A DNA stretch of 64,000 nt from contig NW_024881322.1 of NCBI RefSeq assembly GCF_018691265.1, positions 16,579,489 through 16,643,488 of the forward strand. Direction: 5' to 3'. Positions 51,201-63,514 of the stretch are shown piece after piece. The translations under genes were made by a program, and so were the position numbers. Every line of letters begins with the position of its first letter. Positions within the stretch are counted from its first letter, which is position 1. The stretch comes from Tyto alba. Lineage: Eukaryota > Chordata > Aves > Strigiformes > Tytonidae. The notes beneath the pieces were generated by a model. That model worked only from the letters and a program-made list of their open reading frames with translations, had not been told where the DNA came from and ran no database searches.

Positions 51201-51888
51201 GGCAGTTTGAGCTCCACTGTGGTTTGCAGGGGCTGAATCCCAAGCAAACATTCCCTCCTGCTGGCTCTACTGTTAAGACAGTCATGTCTGGAATAAAGAC
51301 AAGCACTGGGGACAGGGAAAGATCCTCATCCTCAGCAACATAAGTAACTGATGGCAAATCAGATCCCAGCAAACTGTGGGCTTTTCTTCCACAAAATGCA
51401 GGAAAAAGGAGAAGAAAACAAACCCAACAATCCTATGCTTGCTCAGTTATGGGTAGCTTCAGTTCTAGTTTCTTAGATGAGAAAATATCAGAAGCTTGCC
51501 TTTGATTGCAAAAAGCTATTAGCCTTTTCCTGGCATCCACCATGTTTGAGGTGGAGGAAAGCTCATGCCTTTAATATGTGGCAGGCTCTAGCTCCATAGA
51601 CTTTAAAGATTTCAAAGTCTCTGAAACTGAAGTGCAACAGTGCTATAACACAAGAAACAAAAACAAGGTGGCGAATTTTAAGATCTACCTTCTTTATACT
51701 GTGAAATACAAGAAAACCAAAAAACCTTCAGAAACTTAAAACCTACTGTTCTTCAGCAAACATGATGCATTCACTGTTCTCATACAGCAGTCAAAATGTT
51801 ATCTGAAGTGTATGAAGGAAACATGTTCCAAAGAGCTTTAACCTCCTAGTAAAAAATCCCTGACATTACATAAAATGTCACTTTCTTG
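48256..51888. other. Non-coding tract, partly purine-rich
   Basis: From about 48730 to 49430 the plus strand is strongly purine-biased (A/G), with many short GAA/AGG runs. No gene recognised. A stretch near 50630-50760 may be another very old LINE fragment but is too decayed to call. Confidence 0.4.
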
Positions 51889-51921
51889 TTTTTTTTTTGT
51901 TTTTTTTTTTTTTTTTTTTTT
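51889..51921. repeat. Poly-T run, about 33 bases with one G
   Basis: A T run with a single G interruption at 51899. Confidence 0.9.
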
Positions 51922-54900
51922 CACAAATCTCAGAAAACATTTGATCTTTCTGACAAAGTGGGTAACCTGGCTTTCTACTAATGCTGGAAAGTGTGTTTAT
52001 ACCCAAATTTCTTACATTTCTCAGCATGCTTTCCTGTGCCATGTGCTTTATGCTGACTTGTCTTCAAGTCTTTCTTCATTATTTGAATTCAGAGTGGTTA
52101 CTTTGAGTTAAAGCTTAGCAGGGTAGTTTTACATCATTTACATTTGTACATCACCCATGTCTGTCTATAACACATTTGTTTGAAAAAAGCAAGGCAATAA
52201 TTATTTAGCAAATTAGTCTGTATAGCCCTGGTATCAGCAGTTATGGTGAAACTGCAAGAAACTAACCAAATAGTAAAAGAGGACAATTTCCTTCTAAAAT
52301 TCCAAACCAAATTATGGTGTGCAGCATGTAATCAAACTCCAGTTTATCTTATTGCAAAGCTTACTGTGACTTGGATGTAAAATTAAATTATCATTTGCTT
52401 TTGCGGCAAGAAAAAACTGTCTTTGAACTGTCTGACTACAGATTATGTTTTGAAGACATTACACTCTTTTTCTTCCTCTCTCTTTCCTTCTGAATGAAAT
52501 TAAGTGATGTCTTACATCAGTGGCAGCAGCAGCTTTGGCTGTTTCTAAATTTAACAATGTATTCTGGATGGGATGGGTTATTACAATTCTGCATGTCTTA
52601 CTAATAAAGATGACTATTTTCTGAACAATCTACTTCTATCTGTAAGGAATAAACCTAAGCTTTCTCTTACTCAGTCTCCACTGACAACTGATCAGAGAAT
52701 AAATAGATTGATGTTCAAGGAATGTTATTCTCAAGAAACCAACATCCTCTGTTTCCCCCCAGTTTATGTGGGTCCCTCAGTGACCTTTCCATTATGCTAG
52801 CACAGCTGTACAGATCTGCCTTGCTCAGTTGCCTGCCCTGGGTGGTGAAGTTTGCCCCAGAATATTCTGGGATTGGTGGCTTAGTCCTTTGTGTGAATAG
52901 ACTCCACACCTAACACTTTTGGCCTGAAGAGAGCCAGGTAAGATGGACTGCTACACTCTACAAGCTATTCAGCAACACCTTCAGCAAATGCTTTCTGTCA
53001 GATGGCCTCAAACATGTCTCTTCCACCTGCCTTAGTTTTCTTACCCAAAAAACTAGTAAAATAAGACTACGAATCTTTGGAGACTTGGAAAATGAAGGGA
53101 ATTTTCTGGCCAGCTGGATTTTCTCCATGCTGGCTTGGCCATCTGGAATTGGGGTGGCTGAGAAGGATGTCGGTGCTGTGCCATGATGGGAATCATCTGA
53201 CTGCCCCCCCAGGTATTGCTTCAATTCCATACTTCTGGGCAATGTTGCTGACAGGTGTAAATACTCTAGCTTTCTCTTCTGAATTTAGATGGATTATTGG
53301 AGAAAACACGTGGCTGTTCAGGGAGGGGGTGAATAAATCAGAAAGTAGGTTTATATTTGGCATCTGGAGTTGTATCTGCCAGGGCAAAGGCAAAACCTTA
53401 GTCTAACACATACTGAACTTCCAGATCTGAAGCAGATTTCTGAGTTCTGCCTTCCTCATTATAGACTTAACAGATTACTTGATCTTTTGGCTACTGTACA
53501 GCAAGAAGACAGTCACAGGACGTTAAAAAGAAAAAGGATCTGAGACAATAGTTTTCCTTAGGTTTTCAGATCAGTTTTCTAGGTTTTTCCCAACCACTCC
53601 TGTGTTGTCTGCAGTTTCTGAATGTTTCTTTTTCTCAGAAATGTCCCCAGGAAAAGTACCAGATAAATACATGTTACTTTTATGTTGATTTATTGTGATT
53701 TTTTCTTTTTTTCTTTCCCCCCAAAGAAATATCACTGCTGCCTGGCATGCAGTCCTGTGCTTCTGAACATCAGAAGTTGTACTTCAGTCTCCCAGCTTCA
53801 CCAGCTGAAAATAAAAACAGATAGAAATGTGACTGAGCAGGCAGGTGCAATAACAAAAATGTAGCTCTACTTTCTCCTTTGGCTATGTTTTATTTCTCTA
53901 TTATTTTTTGTATTCCTTCTAATTTCTCTGTAAATTATTCTTTGCATATCTGAAAAAATAGTGGGGAAATTGTGATTGCTTACTCTGATCCCCAGGTTCC
54001 TAGTGGTAACTGTCGAATGTGGAACCCAGCAATACCAGCTGTGCTAGAGGTGCATGAGCAAGACCCCCTTTGCTAAACCCATTAGTTTCAGGTGACTTTC
54101 ACCTTCTCAGTTTTCATTTTGCTTCTGGCCCAGGATTGTCTCTACTTAATTTGGAATAACAGAGAAAAAAAAAAAAAAAGTCAGATGATGAGGAAGGTGA
54201 AGCAATCTTGACCCCCAGAGATTTTCTACAAAAACTGCTGCCATGAAGTCTGCCTGACATGATGGTGGTGAAGACTGCAAATTTTTCTCTTTGAGAAACT
54301 TCCACATCATCCAAGAAACAGAGCAGGTGAAAACCAGGTAATTCTCTTCACTTTAGGCTATTAGTTGCCACTCTTGAAGCTGTAACACAGTGCTGATTAG
54401 GTATTTTTTGGAAAGTTTTCATTGCTCCTTAAAATTCTGTAGAATTCCTGCCACAGGGTACTTTTGTGTTTAGCTCACTGTCAGAAATTCCTGGTCACCA
54501 GCCCTCTGAAAATTGCAGCTTCCATATGACCCTGTCAGGTTAAAGAATGCTGATGACTACCAGCAGGCATAGCTGCTGATAGGCAAAGAAAGACCTTGAA
54601 TATCTGAGAGGTTAATGGGTGCGCTATCCACCATAAAAAACATTTTAGCCTCGTACAGAGTAGGATAGGTGAAACAGCAGGAACATTATCCAGAACTTTA
54701 GAGTAGGATGAACAGAAGCTGAGCCACAGGATCTATGGGTTTCTGGGGCTGGGGCTGCAATGTGGCAGCTTCGCTTGAGTTTTGTCTGTTGGGAAGAGAC
54801 AAACTAGCAAGAAACCACTAGCAGGAAAAGCTGGGAAAACAAGGAGAAAATTTGAGAAGCACTATTACAATGGTGCTGAGAGGGAGCCAGAAAACTGAGC

Positions 54901-57580
54901 CATCTTGGAGTGCTGGAAACTGAAACTGCTTCTTTTTTATTTTTATTGTGTTGAGGGAAACAAAGATTTGTATATGTTGCCTAAAAGGAAGGATTGAACG
55001 CAAGCAATATGTGACTACAACATGAGTTTCTCTTTCTAACAGAAACAAGTCAGCAAGACCCTGAATATTGGCTAATCAGTCATGCTAAAGTGTTTAGGGT
55101 GGATTAATGAAGAATGCGCTCTGTGGAATCTTATTGTGTTACATTGTGTTTTCCAACATTTTTGATTTCTATAGGTTTTCAGTGAAGGCATTGACCCTAG
55201 TATAATGAATTAAGACTACCAGTAATACGTGTGCTTTGCTTAGTGTTTGCAGACCCTTAGAGCAATTCATAGGCTTTCTAAACATCTGTGATTGGGAGAT
55301 AAGCAAGGTATGCTTGTGACTAGCTGCTATCAGATATCTTTCTATGTGTATTTCAATAGTACTTACTGAAAACTTCTTAACTCATAAGCAGTGACAAAGG
55401 TGGCTTTACCTGACATTTCTATTTTTTAATATATATGTTTGTGTCCTAGCACAACACTTTCTTTTTATTCAATTACAGCAATTTCTTAGGCAAATCTTGC
55501 CCTACACGTTGGATACAATGCATCAGAACATGTGTAAAGGTGACTTCACATGGCTCAAAGAAGTTGACATCACTGCATTCTCCTGAAAGCAAAGGTAACA
55601 AAAGTTAATGATATTTGTCTCCTGCTTTCACACAAAAATATCCCAGAAGACTGCAGAGATTACATATAGAGGGACCATTTCACCCATCAGTGAAATTCAT
55701 TCACCTCCATATCATCTCTGTGCTTTGCAATGCTCCTATTATGTGCATTAATGGACCAATAAAACATTCCTTGGTATGCTTTAATACTACAGAATATTTC
55801 TTCCTATGGTAGGTCCCAACTGAGTGAAATGATTCATCTTGCTATTTCTTTTGGATGTTTCAAGATATTTATTTTTATTTTTGACACATTTCAGCATAAG
55901 CTGCTGAGGCAGATATCTCAGCTTGTGAGCATCTTGAAGATAACAGCTTGGTTCTTTCGTTCTATAAAATAGTCAGGTCACTAACAGCTGTGCATCCTGA
56001 TGATCACAAAGAAAACACTTTTTTTATGAAATATCTCTCAGAATACTTTAAAAATAACACTGAGATTACTCCATAACCCAGATATATTTGAACTTGATTT
56101 GCTATACCATCTCTTTAATCATCACCTTGACAGAGAAGGATTTAAACTTTTAGTTGTATCAATGGTCTCCATAGAAAAGTGGGAAATCTTATTTACCTGA
56201 TCCAGTTCCTACGATGTGTATGTTTTTAAATTCAACCAGATGAATAGTTCTGCTTAAGTCAAAGAACCCACTTATGCTTACTTTTCAGCATGTGTTTTAA
56301 AAGATGTGAGTGGGACTATAATCTTCAGACATTTCTTTCACTGTCAGATTTTCCACTCTGGTGTTGGATTATAAAACAACTAGAGATTAGCTCTTTGTGC
56401 TGCGATTGGGTTCTGCTGCCTTTGCAGACTCTGAGCAACACTTTCTCTGGTGAGAAATTCATAGAAATCAGTGAGGTCAAGTGGTAGTCAACCTTGAAAC
56501 TCCTTCATTATCATTTTCAAAGCTTTCCAGGTTGGTGAACCAGCTGCCAAGAAAACAATAACCCTTGTAGACTTTCAAGTGTGTAAGAATAGATTTTCTT
56601 TAGACACAGTTCTTGTATGACACAGACTGGAAATCTTCATAATTTTTAATGCCTCTTAAAAATATGCATTGAACATACTGAGAATCTAGGAGGAATCCCT
56701 TCACTTCTGTTTTTTTTTGTATGCTTGTTTGGTTTTTCTTTTTTCATATTTAAGTCTTCCCAGCCCTTTTCTAAATTTTCCAATTCAAGTGTTTTTTTTC
56801 TCCAATTTAATTCTTCCCAGCAGTTACTACAGCAAGTGCTGAGCTATAGTCATGGACGACTACAAGTTCTCAGTATCCTGAAGGTTTCAGGACACTTAGC
56901 AGGACCTGGTTGCTGATGGACTCTGAATTAAGGCAGATGTTTGCAGCTGTTACTTGCTTCTCTGTTCTGACTTGGTCCTTTGCTTGTCTGTCTTCTGTGA
57001 GGTTGCCACATGAGAGGTACACAGTGGCTTTTCCTGTGCTCACCCACTCCTTTGCTTTGTAGTCTTAGATCTACCTTGCTGTCCTGAAACATTACAGTTC
57101 CTCCGTCCCTTTAAAGGCCCATTATTAATTGAATCACAGGTTTCCATGTTCCTTTTTCTTTTGTTTTCTCTCTTTGACACACCTTGGATGTCCTTTACTT
57201 GGCCCAGTGATTTTAATTTACTCTTTTAATTACTGAATTTTCTCTGCTGTCCCTTACTTCCCTTCACTAGTCCCTTCACAGAACATCAGCTAATCCAAAT
57301 CATCATAGCTCTCCTGATCCCCAAATGCTTTTTCTGGAATATTGCCGCCTGGTAGGAGGCTGTGGACCATATATATTGTTGCGTGTTGCTCTGGGGAAAC
57401 AAAGCAACACCCAGTTTGTTCATGGCAGTTTGGCTTCCAGAAGGTTCTGTAACCAGTGTGACCAGAAATGGGTAGGACCTACCAGCCTTGATGCTTGGTT
57501 TCAATCCCCCCTCAGACTCTCCCCACCTACTAACCCTTCTATAACCTTTGCCTTTGTCGTAGTTTCTACCTTGTGAGCAC
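51922..57580. other. AT-rich non-coding tract
   Basis: No recognised gene or repeat. A weak exon-like segment lies at 53727-53844 on the plus strand (see findings). An A run is at about 54164-54179. Confidence 0.45.
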
Positions 57581-57785
57581 AGAATCATAGAGCATGGGAT
57601 AGTTCAGGTTTGAGGGGGCGTCCTCCTGCCCAAAGCCAGGACAGCTCTGAGATCAGACCGGATCTTTCCAACTGAGTCTTTAAAACCTCCAAGGATGGAG
57701 ACTGTGCAACACCTCTTGGCATCACCTTCCATTGCTTAGCTGGCTTAATAGCACCTTTCTGTATCATCTTTCTGGTGTGTTATCA
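57581..57785 (-). mobile_element. CR1 LINE 3'-end fragment, diverged, minus strand
   Basis: Starts with the CR1 terminal motif (agaatcatagagcatggg at 57581). It continues through blocks resembling an old CR1 subfamily: 'tttaaaacctccaaggatgg', 'agactgtgcaacacctcttg'. Family match by eye; subfamily unknown. Confidence 0.65.
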
Positions 57786-59394
57786 GGACTTTGGTGTCCT
57801 TTACTATCATTTATTACCTTGCTTGGTACTTATGTGCCAACCTTAATGTATCACCTGAGGGATATATTCTAAGCAGTACCTCACCTCTGCTAGTATTGAA
57901 ATTAAAGGCAAAATCGAAGGGGTTAAGGGTGTATCCATTGTAAAGAAAGGAAATGCAGTCTGGACCTGAATCAGCTTCTTCTACTACCCAGATATGTACC
58001 CAAAATATTTCTCCATTTGCTCCGCATAATTTGTTAGCCTGATGTAGAATTACTGTTGTTTCCTTTTCATTTAAAAACAATAAACTCAAAAATTTTCAAG
58101 CTACACCAATGCATTTTTAAAGAGTCATTAATAAATATTTTTCTACATCTAGTGATGGATAAAAATATTTCTAAGCTTGGACCAACATTTATTTAATTAA
58201 ATATTAATTACCTTTTACTATTTCTAGTCAAATTACCAGGTATAGCAGAGAAGTGGAGAATTAAAGGATATTAGAGTTATGAGATATGTCAAAATTTCTT
58301 AAGGAACATTTTGATAAAAATAGAAAGAAAAAGAAAACGTCATGTTAATAATGACAAGGATGACCTTACCATTTTGAGTGCAGAGACTGTCTTGGTCTTT
58401 ACTTCCTCCTGTGGAATAATATTTATTTTACTGATCATTTGAATATGTAAAGAGACATAAGACAGTAGGGCAATTCAAGATGGATTGGGGACAGAATTTT
58501 TTTTTAAGAGATCATGGTTTAACACTTTCAGCTGTGTTCAACATCCGACTGCTTCTGGAGTTATCTCACTGGATCTTAAGTAGTAGTGGTGTAAGGTACT
58601 CTTGTATCAAAGTGATGAAGAAGTGTATTCAGTTAATCTCTCACTGGAAGTGTGTGGCTTCACAGTACTCAAATTTATTTCAGTCTGACTGTAGGAAAGC
58701 AAATGCTTTAGAACATGGCTTCAGAAGGATTTTCTAAAATACAGTGAGACAGATTTTAGTAGTATCTTGAATGAAGGTGACAAAAAATGTCCATGTAGTA
58801 CAGCTGTATTAGCTGTTTATCTGATTTCTGACATTATTCTTCACATTTTGCCCTCATCTGTCAAGTTTTTGTAGTAAGTGATTTGGAGTTATTTACTAAC
58901 ATGACTTCATGACTTTCAGAGTTGTTACCTCTTTGTTGTAGATGAAGTAATACATTGTGCCTCTAAGTTACAAGGTTAGATAGTAGAGTCTCAGAATGCC
59001 TTTTAATTACCAATAGTTAGTCTGGCAGAGTAGCTTCTGAAGACGTTTTAATGACAAAAAATGGCATTTTAGCAGCTGATCATCTTATTGTCCCATTCCC
59101 CTCTTTTTGCCTGCAGAGCTAAAAGGAGGTCTCTTTTGGATGCTATTATTATAGTAATTTTTAAATTAATGAATTAATTAATTAAATAACAGCAATTATT
59201 CCAGGAAAGTACCTGCATTTTGATCCTAATCAAAAATCCTATTGAAACTTGTTTGAACAAAGCTTTCTCTTATCCTACAGTACATCTCTGTCATCCGGCA
59301 TGGTTTCTGATTCTGTACTCTTAAAATATCATTGATTTAGGTGTGAGTTGTTTTGTCAGTAATTGAGATTGCAACCTTTTCTTTTTTCCTTCAG
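57786..59394. other. AT-rich non-coding tract
   Basis: No recognised gene or named repeat. A (AATT)n-like patch is at about 59158-59190. Confidence 0.45.
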
Positions 59395-59489
59395 TGGGCT
59401 TTTGTCACAAGCTCTGGAACAAAGACCAACAACGCCTATACGCTCAGAGACTGCAATGTCAGTTTACAAGGCCAAATGTATTATTTCTG
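59395..59489 (+). CDS. Candidate internal exon, 95 nt, gene unknown
   Basis: It is preceded by a strong acceptor, a C/T tract 'ccttttcttttttccttcag' ending at 59394, and followed by the donor TTCTG|GTAAATG at 59489/59490. All three forward frames are free of stops across the 95 bases, unusual for this AT-rich region, and the segment carries two CpGs. I cannot choose the frame or name a protein. It could be a non-coding or UTR exon, or chance. No adjoining exon was established. Confidence 0.25.
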
Positions 59490-59819
59490 GTAAATGTACA
59501 TGACAGCTAGTTATTGGATCAGAAAACAAATCCCCTCTTAAAAGACAAATACTATGGAAGAAAATGGTATAGACCGTGCAAATTACCATGGTAGTTTTCC
59601 ACACGCTCCTTGTCGAGTTCTTGAGAGGCTCCAGCATGAGACCACATTTCCCACATCTCCCACCTCCCCTTGCCACCTCCTCTCCAGCTGAGGAAAAGCA
59701 GCAGGCAGGGATTAACTCCCTGTGACGTTCATGATACACGGACACAGAATCAAGCCCTGGGGAGCACAGCTTGCCTCTGTGTGTGCCTCATGTCAGGATC
59801 AGCTGTGCCTGTAACACTC
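59490..59819. other. Non-coding spacer
   Basis: Nothing recognised between the exon-like segment and the LINE-like fragment that follows. Confidence 0.4.
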
Positions 59820-60035
59820 CTGGCATGTCCCCTACCCTCTTCCTGAAGACCTCCAGCATCAGTGACTCCAGAATTTCTCCACATAATCTAATCCATTAGA
59901 AACTTCCTTCCTGATGTCTAATGTAAATCTCCCTGGCAGCAATGTAGACATTATTATTTTGTCCCATTCATTAAGGGAGGTAAGTCCACCTGCAAAGCTC
60001 AGTCCATAGAGAAAGGTGAGATAATCTAATGACAG
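59820..60035 (-). mobile_element. Old CR1/L3-like LINE 3'-region fragment, minus strand
   Basis: Blocks such as 'cttcctgatgtctaatgtaa' followed by 'atctccctggcagc', and before them 'agacctccagcatcagtgac', follow the order of antisense CR1/L3 3' UTR sequence. Strongly diverged; boundaries approximate. Confidence 0.5.
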
Positions 60036-60357
60036 TTCCCCTAAAGGCATATCTAAATGACTACAAATATGTTGTAACCTATGTCTATCAGTTGTCCAGA
60101 AAAAGTCTCTGCTGCTTTGTGCTCAGCATCTTCCTATTTAGTAGAAGTGAATGAAATTCATCTAGTTTTTCAAGGCTTCACAATCCCTGGTAGCAAGTCT
60201 GAAATGTTAAAACTCTATTCAGGAGATGAACTCTAGGAAATATCAGATAGCACAGGGGATCAATAGTTCTTATACAGTTCTAAAGAAAAAAAAGAAAGGT
60301 TCTTGGTGTACTAAGATTTAAAATAAATAAAAAAAAATAGGTCCAAATAAAAAGAAA

Positions 60358-60393
60358 TGTGTGTGTATATATATATATATATATATGTATATG
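60358..60393. repeat. (GT)n/(AT)n microsatellite
   Basis: A few GT units lead into about ten AT units. Confidence 0.9.
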
Positions 60394-63293
60394 TAATTTC
60401 TAATCTTACAGTTGGAGCCAGCCATATTTTATGTCACCCAGAAAGCTGTTCTCTGCATCTTTTTGTGGTTTCCAAACTTGAAGCTGCCTTCCTGCAAGTG
60501 CACATAGATGAGGTTACATGTAAGAAAGCTTGGAAAACCACCGTCACAAGAAGAAAGTCTGCATTAAAAGTATTCAAAAAGTGAATCTGACAAATGCAGT
60601 ATGTAAAGCTAGGAAACCTTTTACTCACACCCTATTTCATCCTTAAAGAATGAAACATCACAGTAGTGAAGCTTTATGGGAAGAAGTTTTAAGACGGCAT
60701 TGATGTTTTACTATCTGGAAATCATTTTCAATCTTAGACAGTGGAGCTTCCAATTATAGTGTCTTCTGCTGATAGAGGTACGAGATCCTGACATATGAGT
60801 TGGGCCTGCAGGGACACACGCAAGTGGCTAACTTCATGTTTTGTCATGATGCCCCACAACATCAGTGAGATGGTACTTTGTGTACAAGTTCTAGAAAGAG
60901 TGGCACCATGTTAGACATCTTTTGTGAGGGGATAAGCCTCTTCCAGCCCAAAATGAATTGGCAACTGGTTCACTGATCTCATTTATATATGTCTATATAC
61001 ATATTTAAAGAACAAGTCTTGAAGCTTGCTGAGAATGTGTGGAGTTGGACAAGTTTATTGCTGTGAAATCATAAGCACAAACTGAGTAGTTGGAATTTCC
61101 AGATTTGCTCAACAATTCCGCTAAAACGACTTTATTCCCTGAAGCATGTAGCGTTTATTCTGTTTTTTTTTCAGCAAAGTACAACTATTGATTATGAGAT
61201 AGCATGTACACAAAAATCCTACAACAAAACAAAAACCCCTAAAATCAAACAAAAAGTCTGACAGCTTAAGTTTACCAGAGGGTCAGTACAAGGAATTTTG
61301 GAGCCTTCATTAGCTAAGCTCCACACAGAGAGGCTAATTCAACTTGATCCATTGACTGACAGGGTGATAAATGGATTTAAGATGTAGTTCCATCATGTAC
61401 TTTCTTCTGTGATGAATCCAGCGCAGGAAGTCTCTGTGCTCTCACCTGTGTCTCCCAAGCAAGGGACTTCTCCCCATTTTTGGACTGTGATGCTTTGTTC
61501 CTTCAGCTGAATGACAACTGCTGGAGGGACTGCTGGATCGCTCGCTGCCTTAGGAGTAACCCTGCAAATTACAGCTTTTACTCTACTTGTATCATTGCGC
61601 TGATGCCCCAGAGTGGAGCCTACATCTCCAAGTACTGCAAAAGCCCGCCTGCAGGGAGGATGAAATGCAGCTCTGGGACCTTCAGACCTTCTTACGGCAG
61701 CTTCATCATGGGAAACAGGGGAAACTTATCCCTATGCCACCCCTCAGGGTGCAGTCACACCAGACGGCTGACCTCATCCTACAGTTTTCTACTTTTGAAT
61801 AGCATAGTCCTGCTTCCTCTGATCCACCACCATAACTTCTTGAATTCCCTGTCCTGTCCTCCATCCCCAGGTCCCAGTTCCCGGGTCCCAGCACCTCTCC
61901 TGTCTTTGGTCTGACAGTTATCTATCTGCACAACAAACCAGTGCAGACAGACAGCCTGGCAGGCTCCCTCACTTTCCCTCTGCTGGGCTGGATCTCTGCC
62001 ACATTACTGATTATGCCCTGAGGCTGTGCTTTCATGGACATTTGCCAGGGAAACACTGCTGGCTTGGGCATTTCTTTTGGCAAGAGTGGGTTCCCTGCTC
62101 CTGTGCCATGCCTGTTGTTGTGCTGGTCCCGCTGTTTACTGGGCATCACGAAGAACCATGATGACAGACGATCTAGAGAAGGAAACCTTCTCCCTTTTCT
62201 TTGCAGTTATTTTAGCCAGAGCACTTCAATGCTATTGCCTCTCACACAGTCCTGCAAACAGCTGAACCATGGGATAGAAATTACTGAAGCCACCTAACAG
62301 CTGCTAAAGAGAAATGTCGCAGGAGCCACAGCCTCAGGTTGATACTGAACAGTAGGTTGTAGGGTTTGTTTTGGGGTATTTTTCCCTTAAGATTTTGGTT
62401 CGGACTTTGTGTTATATCATCTCATTTTGGAAAACTTCCCTACATTTAGAAGTAGCAAGGATTAGTCATCAATCTCATTGGGAAGAAGCAGACAGAACTT
62501 CTTGATAAAGCTGACAATTTCCACCTTGAGTTTTCTAGGCCTCTTAGTATCTATACTGTTTCAGTTAATGAACTGTTTAAATCATACAGTGACTCTTTTT
62601 CTTGCTCACTATATGAGTTTATCAACCTAACAGCTTTTTTTCTTCTCCCTTCAGGTTGTGAGAATTCAATCCTGACCTTTGACTAGATGACTGCTACAGG
62701 ATTTATCCTACAGTTCTACGTTTTGTCATATAAACTGACAATTCATCAGATAGCCCCATGCTATCATGAGTACAAATGACTTGGATGTGAGGTTAACAGA
62801 AATGGAGCGAGGATGTGGGATTTAGGAGGGGAACTAACATACTTCCTCTTCTCTCTCCAGCAAACATCTTTCCCTAAACATAATGCCAACAAAACTGGCA
62901 GGAATGGGGAAGATTATGTCCCTAACAATATTCATCATGACATAGTAGACTGTTCGTCTTGAATTATCGCAGAGGAATTGCAGCCAGGTAATATGCAATT
63001 AGTCATTAGTATTACAGAATACCTTATCAGGGTTTCTTCATTCTTGCAGGTTAGGGAAACAGCTGGCTGGCTGTCAGAGAAAAAGCGAAGAGTTCCCTGA
63101 CACCTTTTTCCTCATTCCACATCTCCCCTCCCACCTGCTCTCATTTCTTCCCTCTGATTGCTCTGATGTCCTTTTTGATGAGGTACTAATACTAACAAAG
63201 GTGCTAACCTACTTTTCTTCAGAATTTTAAAGCCACAGAGCATTGCCACAGTGCCAGGCAGCAGCTGCTGGTCAGGCAGTCAGTTACAGCAGA
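60394..63293. other. Non-coding tract upstream of a possible first exon
   Basis: A weak exon-like segment lies at 60412-60519. A 144-codon plus-strand open frame (61480-61914) has no recognisable domain or signal. No CpG island or TATA box was seen upstream of the signal-peptide ORF at 63294. Confidence 0.4.
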
Positions 63294-63514
63294 ATGAGAG
63301 GGAGTGCACTTGCAAAATTTCTTTTGATCTGCTTTGCTCTTTTCATTTGTGTTCGGGGACAAAGGAAACTCAGAGTAGGAAGGGGGAAGAGGAGAAGAGA
63401 TTATTCAGACAAAGCAGAAGAGAGCAACTGGTTGAAAACATTGGCACAAACTGTTCCAACCAGGCACTGCTTTATGTTTCATGTGGATTACTCTTGGAGT
63501 GTTTCTGAGCACCT
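63294..63514 (+). CDS. Candidate first coding exon of a secreted protein, gene unknown
   Basis: ATG at 63294 has A at -3. It opens a reading frame that starts M-R-G-S-A-L-A-K and runs into a hydrophobic core (F-L-L-I-C-F-A-L-F-I-C-V, residues about 9-20), then a likely signal-peptidase site after V-R-G. This is followed by a basic stretch with G-K-R-R-R-D, a possible proprotein-convertase or heparin-binding region. The frame is open upstream to 63243, where another Met lies, but that start would bury the signal sequence. The frame stops at 63516-63518; a good donor, GTGAGG, lies at 63515 just before the stop. The coding exon would then be 221 nt and continue beyond or late in the window. I do not recognise the family. 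It may be chance: one such ORF in 64 kb is not strong evidence. Confidence 0.3.

Noticed and set aside
61480..61914. 144-codon plus-strand open frame
   Set aside because: Cys-rich in its first half but no family resemblance; overlaps frames on both strands; within chance expectation.
62646..62700. Exon after the 'cttctcccttcag' acceptor
   Set aside because: Stops soon in the frames examined and no donor nearby.
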